Made by a program: the position numbers and the translations under genes. From Evernia prunastri (Eukaryota > Ascomycota > Lecanoromycetes > Lecanorales > Parmeliaceae), in assembly GCA_003184365.1 (NCBI GenBank), contig NKYR01000126.1, positions 43,401 to 107,400 on the forward strand: DNA of 64,000 nucleotides. The letters are read 5' to 3'. Shown here in pieces: positions 57,275-64,000 of this stretch. The stretch's first letter is position 1; the number at the start of each line of letters is the position of its first letter. The notes beneath the pieces were generated by a model. The model worked only from the letters and a program-made list of their open reading frames with translations. It was not told the DNA's origin and did not search any database.

Positions 57275-57976
57275 TAAGCGACGTATTTAATCTCAGTAGT
57301 GAAATCGATATATAGCGTCTGACGCTTAAATTGTTAACTGATTAACTCGTTTCACAGCTAAAATAATTAGTTAGACGTGACGCGAGAACTATCAAGATAG
57401 TTTACTCAGACGAAGTTTATTCAGTTAATTAGATCATCGCTATAACTGTTATATAATTTATATCAAATATTCAAATCGAGACTGTCAGCGAGATATTTAA
57501 TAATTCGCTTCGAGATTATTAGTATATCTCTCATATCTCTCAACTGTATAGATTATATTTAATCGAGTTATAATTATTAGTCACTACAATACATTAATAA
57601 GCGATCGATATATCTCGACGTCGTTTTTATTAATATAATAATTCTCGAAAAAAGTCTGTAGAGTGTTTTCGTTATTTATAGAGATCTTGATAAAATGATA
57701 GTTAATTATATTAAGCTAAGAGATTAATTGACGAGTATAGCTGATTTAATTGATGAATATAATTCGATTGAAATGATTACGAATTATCGTTATGCTTAAA
57801 TATTAAGAAATATCGTTTAAATACTTTATTATAAAGCGAAGATCGAACTTATTCTTAATTGTTTTAATGTTAGGAGTGTACCTAGGTAGTTGACCAAGAT
57901 TCTATTGATGAGGAAGGAACTTGCTATCTCTAGAAACTATGGTACATATAGTGGGAGAGTGTGCCAAGACCCTAGC

Positions 57977-58988
57977 TGTCAGGGAACGAGGCTGGAACTA
58001 GGGCTACCACTTGGTATACTTGGTCTGATAGGGTCAGGTCTATTTACAAGACGAAAGACAAGGAAGGAAAGTGGAAAGTGGGCGCTCAGCGCCCCTATAT
58101 AGGATCAGACGAAAGCCAACACGGCTATCGCATAACCGTCGCATATACAACAGTGGGAATGGGGTTCTAGCAACCCTTGGCTGAGTAGGCTAGATCTAGA
58201 CTAGATCTGGGCTGGAAGCTGGGCTGACTTCACACCGTGACAGTAGCTCCCCCTTCGAAGGCTGAGCTCCTGTGAAGCTGCTAGGGGGAAATAGCGAAGC
58301 GAGGGACTAGGCGAGACAAGAGCGAGGTGACTTGGTAAGGTGAGGCGTCTGGGCGAAGTCTAGGTGAGGGAACTGAGGCGTAGGCTAGGCTTGGACGAGG
58401 GACTGGGTTTCGGGCGAAGCATAGGCGAGGCATAGGTAAAAGACTTAGGCGGGGGACTTGGGTTGGATCAAGGGTCGCGGCATTGACATCCGGGAATGGA
58501 ACATGGAGTGGTGTGTGGGCCGGGGGCATCGGGGCGAGAAGAGTGATATTCGTCGATAGCTGTTTGGCAGTTGTCGACCAAGTTGAATGGTTCCCAGGTA
58601 GGGACATGAGACTCCCAATTGACATAGTACTTCAAAAGGGGTGGCTGGAATCGGCGGTCGTACTTGGAGTTCGTGACACTATTAACGTACCATGCTCGCT
58701 CGCCNAACTTAATGAAAGTTAGTGTCAGGGAACGAGGCTGGAACTAGGGCTACCACTTGGTATACTTGGTCTGATAGGGTCAGGTCTATTTACAAGACGA
58801 AAGACAAGGAAGGAAAGTGGAAAGTGGGCGCTCAGCGCCCCTATATAGGATCAGACGAAAGCCAACACGGCTATCGCATAACCGTCGCATATACAACAGT
58901 GGGAATGGGGTTCTAGCAACCCTTGGCTGAGTAGGCTAGATCTAGACTAGATCTGGGCTGGAAGCTGGGCTGACTTCACACCGTGACA
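57977..58988 (-). mobile_element. LTR element with identical 266-bp LTRs and 480-bp internal region
   Basis: LTRs at 57977-58242 and 58723-58988 are identical by eye, starting TGTCAGGGAACG and ending CACCGTGACA. On the minus strand a purine tract (GAAGGGGGAGCTAC) sits directly before the LTR at 57977-58242, giving the orientation. The internal region holds a 114-codon minus-strand frame at 58281-58625 with a Pro/Leu/Arg-rich, GC-biased sequence and no recognised domain. One undetermined base stands at 58705. Flanks (CTAGC and ACTAT) do not match. It is non-autonomous as it stands. Confidence 0.78.
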
Positions 58989-59036
58989 ACTATTAGAAAT
59001 ATACGACTGCTTATCGAAAGAGACTTCTAAAGAGAC

Positions 59037-59261
59037 TGTCAGAACCGTGCCCAGAGTCAAGTCTAATGGGGGTAAATTGAATAAGACAACTAGATAAAGA
59101 GCGAATATGTACACAGGAGAAGAGCGCTTAAATACTAGGAAGAATCCCCGCTAGCCTATGTGATAATGAGAATGTGTCAATGACCAATAAATACTCTATG
59201 TGCCTGACACATAGCCATAAACACTCCCTTTGTACCTGACAGCTAGGGTACGTCCGTAACA
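59037..59261 (-). mobile_element. Solo LTR of the chromovirus family, inverted, with GAGAC duplication
   Basis: 225 bp, inverse complement of the LTR family at 56059. It keeps the segment missing from 57084-57274 and differs at scattered sites. GAGAC flanks it at 59032-59036 and 59262-59266, so this was a real insertion reduced to one LTR. Confidence 0.88.
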
Positions 59262-59266
59262 GAGAC

Positions 59267-60110
59267 TATCAAATAGTCTTTTAAAAGATTTGACAAGAAG
59301 AGATCGAATAAAAAGCTTATAAACACTCGCTAAAGTTATTCTTTCAAATCGCTCTGAGTATACATCATTTTGAAGATAACTCAGAAAAATATATCTATTT
59401 CTTGATGTGTAATTTTTTATTCTCAGTGACTAATGAAGAGAAAGTGTTGAAAATATAATAACTTAACATATACAAGATAATTATTTCACATCGAGCGAGA
59501 TATTGAAATTAGCTGAAATTATCGGAAGAGAACGGCCCCATCGAATTACGTTATGTTATATGTGATGGAAGGGTGTAATCTCCTGCATCTGATGAATACA
59601 AATATGTCTATCTCCTCCCTCAGATAGATTCTTAGCTATGCTCAATAATAGATATACCCACTACATTCTTCCTTACTAGTCGATTCCTGCGGAGTTACTC
59701 TAGCCCTATTATTATATTCGCTTAGTCATCTACCTTTTCTGACTAGCTAAGGCATACATTTCCAACAATCAGCCCTACACAGTACTAGTGGCTTGGCGAT
59801 AACACCTTTGGCACAGCAAACAGCACCAGTGAAATTTGATCCTTCCATATTTACCGCATATCGTTGCGCGATCTACTCAGATGTCACCAGAGGTACCATT
59901 GCTCTTGACGTTACTCGTCATTCGTCCCAGCGTCTCGAAAAAATTGCAAAGCGTTAACGGAAACGCATTACATCTTTCCGACCAGATTTCTGTTCTTTCA
60001 TCTCGCTTTGTCGGTGCTACAAAGAGACACGATCGTATATCTCTGACTTTGAAACTTCGTCGTCACCAGAGAACACTGCCTTTGATCTCGGCAGCCATTA
60101 CCATCTACCA
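59267..60110. other. Edge of repeat block, no supported gene
   Basis: AT-rich DNA up to about 59560, then ordinary composition. A possible TG..CA unit (59554-59767) lacks a target duplication, so it is not called. The plus frame 59836-60330 is antisense to the next gene. Confidence 0.4.
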
Positions 60111-60353
60111 TCATCCCAGTCTCCGATCTATGTCCCCAGCCATATGTTTCTTTCCATCCCCACTCACATTATGCTCAATCTCTTCAAGCCGCTCTTTTGT
60201 CGTGATCTTCGAGCGTAATACCCTCCGTCCTAAGGCGATTTCCTCGTGGGGCTCTGTGGTGCGCCGCCATGCCTTCAGTTGCGCTTTCCGTCGACTGCCG
60301 AGTGTGGCCAGCGATGCGGTTGTGAGCTGAGGCAGAGGCATCCCGGTGCTCAT
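60111..60353 (-). CDS. Small unknown protein, family copy A
   Basis: 80 codons, start MSTGMPLPQLTTASLATLGS. It aligns along most of its length with copy B at 62578-62805: QLTTASLATL against QLTAVSLAGL, and HEEIALGRRVLRS against HEQIALGRKMIAS, then a helical charged end. Both are minus-strand, 2.2 kb apart. Mostly helical and basic; no domain was recognised. An intron or upstream exon may be missing, and the copy's end differs. Function unknown; it could be part of a larger repeat. Confidence 0.5.
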   Translation of the reverse strand: MSTGMPLPQLTTASLATLGSRRKAQLKAWRRTTEPHEEIALGRRVLRSKITTKERLEEIEHNVSGDGKKHMAGDIDRRLG

Positions 60354-62577
60354 TCTAGCGAAAGCGGTTCCTTAGCCGAGGTAAGATGAGAGGGTTTGAA
60401 GCAGAATGACCTACGTCATCGTCGCTTGACTTCTCTGTTAGAGAATGCAATAGGCTTCCCTCCAGGTACTAGATGTGGACCGAATCTTTGAGACCTATAA
60501 TTCACGATTCTGCAGCTACACAAGTGGTGAAGTGGACAGAAGCCTCTTGGGAAACAATCTAAGTGGAAGGATTTGAGCAGAAATTCTGGCTAAATTTTTC
60601 TTGAAGATAGCTGTAAGAAGAACGTGCTGAGTTGAGAGTTGAAATTGCAGCGGACTCCAGCATCTTTTCTCGTTATGCCTCCTACATTTATCCTTGATAC
60701 GAACCCGTATGCCACGGGTGGCACATACGCAGTACACATTCCCTTTCCCGCTTCCATCCAACACGCTACCTTTGCCATTCGCTTCATTGGACGAAACGAA
60801 ACTCAAGCGAGCTTGCTACCCGTCGTAGGATCGGTGAGGACATCGTACAGGCAAATTGCCGAAGCGTCTGAAGTACTACGGGTTCAAGGATGAGCGAGAG
60901 ATACCTGCGTCAGTGAGTATTCCAATTTTTTATTTGTCAATTCCCCGCTTTATCCCTGACTGATTGAATGAGTAAGCGAACGTCTTCTCGGAAGTCTACA
61001 GATCACCAATGCCGAATCAGGCAGGATGTGACCCTTGGAGAGATAGCAATAGCTGTGTACAACGAATTCGCTGAGAGCGCTGGTAGCCGACCGTATTCCA
61101 AATTAACGACATGTACCCAGCATGTATCTGGGTTAGTGAATTCATCAAGCTTGTTTGGCTCACATCCGGCGTTGATTTCAGCTCGAATTCTACCAAGTAC
61201 ACACTTGAATTGTGCCAGAAGCGCGCTCTCTCTCTTCCCCCCACTCTCTTTCTCTCTCTGTCTTCCGCATCCAATCACAAAGAGCCATTCTAAGAACATA
61301 GCAGAATTTAGCACCTTTGACAAATATTGAGATACTTGGTGGGACCAACGTGGTACGATCAGTGCCTCAATGGCCTTAAAATCCGACGCATTCCAAATTA
61401 ACGACTTGTACATCCGTACTTACATTACCGATAAGCAACCTAAATCCGCATTTCATGCGCCAAAGTACCGAAGATACGAGCTAAGTGGCCAGCAGCGCAG
61501 GACTGGGTCGGCTGGATAAGCGAATCCCATCGCTTCAACGGCTTCCAGAATGTCCCGTACATTAGGTTTTGACACACACACTCTCTAACCTAGAAGCCTT
61601 ACCCGTTAATCCTACGTACCTCCTTATCGAGCCTTACCTAAGGTACAGCCTTTCGGCTTATCCTACCCCCACTTCCCCGGTTGGATGCAAATCAATCAAT
61701 CATGCGATTGGAACCCGCTCCCGCATAACCCTACCCGCCCAATCCAACTTTCGGCCTCCCAAATCTCGCCCAGAGGCCCCAGTTATGCAGTATGTCAGTG
61801 ATTCCTCTGCATTAGCATCGCCCTACGAATGCAGACCTGGAACTCATGACCCGTTCGTCACGTGTCATTCCTTCGGTTAGAGACGTGAAGGATACTGGGG
61901 GGAACCTAGACTCAAAATTGACGCTAAAATCTTACCTTATGGATTTCCATGCCTCAATACACATTCAGTCGTCCTCCGACTTGCGCGCTTGTAGTTACGA
62001 CACCACCCTAAAGCGGGAACGCAACGAGAAAACCTGGCTTTTGCGAAAAAGGCTTTAGCCATGTCCAGAAATCGGCACGACTTACAGAGAAGTTCAAGAT
62101 ATCAATACAACCCACACACGGCTAACTAGGCGGGTTTTTGTGGGCCGGACAAAGGAATGACGTGGTGTTTACGGACCAGTCAACAAAAATTCAACCTTCA
62201 TGTGCAAATTACAGGTATGCTGTCCAGTAAGGAGACGTACCAATTTCGAGCCCTCGAGTTTCGTCTCCTGCACTGGTTGGCGAGTCTTACATGAACGCTC
62301 GTGGTGGCGTTAAAATCCTACAACAGAAGCCACAGCCTCTTTCACCCTCCTTTGCACGTCATACCAGTTCAGGCCACCTTGTCGGCAGTACGCTCCCCTC
62401 TCTGTGATCAGACCCCAGAGTCTTATTGCAGGTACCTTATCAAGGTTGACACATTATCTCGGCACAAGTACACTCAATGCTATATCCTAACCCTGAGACT
62501 CACGACTCCAAGTTCTAGGTTGATTTTCCTATACTCATAATCATTCCAATCTTATTCTTTCGTTATTAAATTAATCT
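60354..62577. other. Gene-poor 2.2 kb, short frames only
   Basis: Short frames at 60639-60893, 60968-61330 and 61003-61413 show no family resemblance. A roughly 20-bp motif (ATTCCAAATTAACGAC) occurs twice, near 61095 and 61390. No gene is supported. Confidence 0.4.
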
Positions 62578-62805
62578 CTATTTCCCCTTTCCCCCAATCT
62601 TCTCGTCCATCTCATCAAGCCACTTTCCCATCTCAACCTCCGACGCTATCATCTTCCGCCCGAGCGCAATCTGCTCGTGTCTCTCCTTGCTATCGCGCCA
62701 CTTGTTCAACGACGATTGACTGCTGAGTCCGGCAAGCGATACAGCCGTCAGCTGAGACGAAGGGTTTTTGGTGTCGTTTCTGAGGAGGGGAGAAGAAGTA
62801 AACAT
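62578..62805 (-). CDS. Small unknown protein, family copy B
   Basis: 75 codons from the Met at 62805 (MFTSSPLLRNDTKN); the frame stays open further upstream to 63186, but the added text is not like the paralogue. The core reads SLNKWRDSKERHEQIALGRKMIASEVEMGKWLDEMDEKIGG. Copy A at 60111-60353 matches in the same order. It is likely alpha-helical and charged, of unknown function. It may be the last exon of a gene whose first exons I cannot place. Confidence 0.5.
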   Translation of the reverse strand: MFTSSPLLRNDTKNPSSQLTAVSLAGLSSQSSLNKWRDSKERHEQIALGRKMIASEVEMGKWLDEMDEKIGGKGK

Positions 62806-64000
62806 GTGAGCAGAGACGCCGAAGAGAAGTGCAGGGGTATTGAGAGGGAGACGGACGGCATAGCTCGATGGAGAATCCCGCCAGCTACCTGAATCCGCCG
62901 CAAGAGCAAGAAAGGCCGTCCACGGACTGTGTGCGGGTATGGGATCCCGTGTTTGGCATCTAGGGCCCGATAGAGTAGTCTGCTGCATGTCAGGAATGGT
63001 TTGAAGAGAGGGGAAAAAGACGTTTACAAGATACACAACAGACGAAGACCTCAGGTCACGTATGAAGTTTAGATAAAAAAACAAGGCTGACAGGACTTGC
63101 AGATGATCTTCTGCTATGCTATGCTGAATGGAAGCTAAAATCACACAATATATCAAGATTCCGCTGCTCTGACTTTCCCTAAACACGTCTTACGCAGATG
63201 GCGAACAAATCTCTTTATACCCCCTTCGCCGTCCATTATCGTCTCAGGGTTTCCACCCAATCAACAATGCGAACCCCGGAGCCATCATCCCCACAGCCTT
63301 CAGAGCACGCTACTTTAGAAGAAATCGCAACGATTTTCTGCCTAGAAATTTTTGCCATAATTTTTTGAGGTTTTTGCGAACTGTCTTTTTCACAGGTTCA
63401 GGCCCAGGGTTTGCCTGATTTCCAGTTCGCGAAATCATCTGAGTCTAAGAATCTTGCCTGCTTTTTATTTCGGCGCTTAAATTCCACCACTCCCCAAATT
63501 TCCCAGAGAACTTCCCATTGACGGACCGACATAATGTACCTATGTTGTACATTAGCCGCAAAACGCCCACTCAACTCGGGACAGTCCCCCGTCACTGATT
63601 TGCAGCTAAAATCAGCCTCCCGAGCATATAAGCTTTAGGTCCCGCCATTCTTTGGTGCAGCCCCCACCAAACTTTGGCGGGGTGTCGCGCCTGCGCAGCA
63701 CAATATTCGGGAGAGACTTGCTTTTGTTCCCACATTGATTGATTTCGAGGTAGTGCGTCAGGGCGACGACGTGGTGCTCGGGCTACGTCACAAGTAGCTC
63801 GAAAGGAGTACAATAGTATCAGATGAAGGGCCCGTATCGCAAATATCCATTGCTAAGCTGTAGCAGTAGCATACACCAAAATCGGTAGTGCATGGGAGAA
63901 TTCATCCCTTGCTGAAATAGTCAATCAACGGCGCACCATTAGACCGCCGAACTCGGTGAGAAGACCGAGATTGAACTCGTTCATGCTGAATTAATTGCAG
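62806..64000. other. Right end, no supported gene
   Basis: Mixed composition with short frames such as 63398-63595 and 63592-63813 that lack resemblance. At the very end a minus-strand frame (63926-63985) encodes a short peptide with a stop, which could be the end of a gene beginning outside the window, but I cannot support it. Confidence 0.35.

Larger units (their letters stand above)
52662..59560. mobile_element. AT-rich block of RIP-decayed retroelements with nested young insertions
   Basis: About 7 kb with few open frames and an excess of TA-rich words, interrupted by islands of ordinary composition that are separate insertions (listed individually). Only part is identifiable: a gypsy integrase is readable on the minus strand around 55600-56030. 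The strips at 52660-53790, 54080-54750, 54890-55600, 57280-57870 and 59270-59560 hold no assignable gene. The C-to-T type changes (W and Q codons turned to stops, H to Y) are what RIP leaves. Confidence 0.8.

Noticed and set aside
59554..59767. A possible further LTR starting TGTTATATGTG and ending TTTCCAACA
   Set aside because: No matching 5-bp flanks could be found for any choice of ends.
59836..60330. 164-codon plus-strand frame
   Set aside because: It lies antisense to the small-protein gene with a paralogue match and shows no family features.

Overview
This is a nuclear segment of a filamentous ascomycete (Pezizomycotina; a Dothideomycete is my best guess, from family resemblance only). 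Evidence: genes are split by short GT-AG introns, mostly 43-104 nt, with fungal CTAAC/CTGAC-type branch sites; the gene families are typical of moulds (highly reducing PKS, Zn2Cys6 factor, TEY-type Pmk1/Fus3 MAPK, CBM19-like wall protein); and a long AT-rich block carries C-to-T decay of the kind left by repeat-induced point mutation (RIP). I rebuilt exon structures by splicing open frames so that conserved family motifs read continuously.

Left arm, 1-42 kb, gene-rich. It starts inside an NLR-like gene (esterase-like end, NB-ARC, TPR; 1-2683). Next come a decayed C2H2 zinc-finger copy, an orphan protein and an intact C2H2 paralogue in opposite orientation (3-7.6 kb). Core metabolism and housekeeping follow: isocitrate lyase, OTU deubiquitinase, TPMT-like methyltransferase, MFS exporter, UTP15, a class I methyltransferase, SEC24, the Pmk1/Fus3 MAPK, uroporphyrinogen-III synthase and ERV1 (a divergent pair 123 bp apart), a 2OG-Fe(II) dioxygenase and a DUF3253 protein. 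Then come a 1025-residue Ala/Glu/Pro-rich disordered protein, a Zn2Cys6 regulator, a secreted S1/P1 nuclease and a secreted Ser/Thr-rich CBM19-like protein.

Middle, 42.9-51.3 kb: one highly reducing polyketide synthase (KS-AT-DH-MT-ER-KR-ACP) on the minus strand in 11 exons. Every domain and most signature motifs are visible, but two frameshifts and one in-frame TAA break it, so I call it a pseudogene. No other obvious pathway enzymes sit beside it.

Right arm, 52-59.5 kb: an AT-rich graveyard of RIP-decayed retroelements (a Ty3/gypsy integrase is still readable). Nested in it are much fresher, undecayed elements: a 416-bp miniature LTR retrotransposon (TRIM) with identical 100-bp terminal repeats, a GATAT target duplication and a Met-tRNA-type primer-binding site; three solo LTRs with exact 5-bp target duplications; and two internally deleted LTR elements, each holding a single N in its internal part. 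The last 4.5 kb has few genes and includes two copies of a small, unrecognised protein family.

Most promising for follow-up: the TRIM and its relatives that appear untouched by RIP, and the recently broken PKS next to the repeat block.
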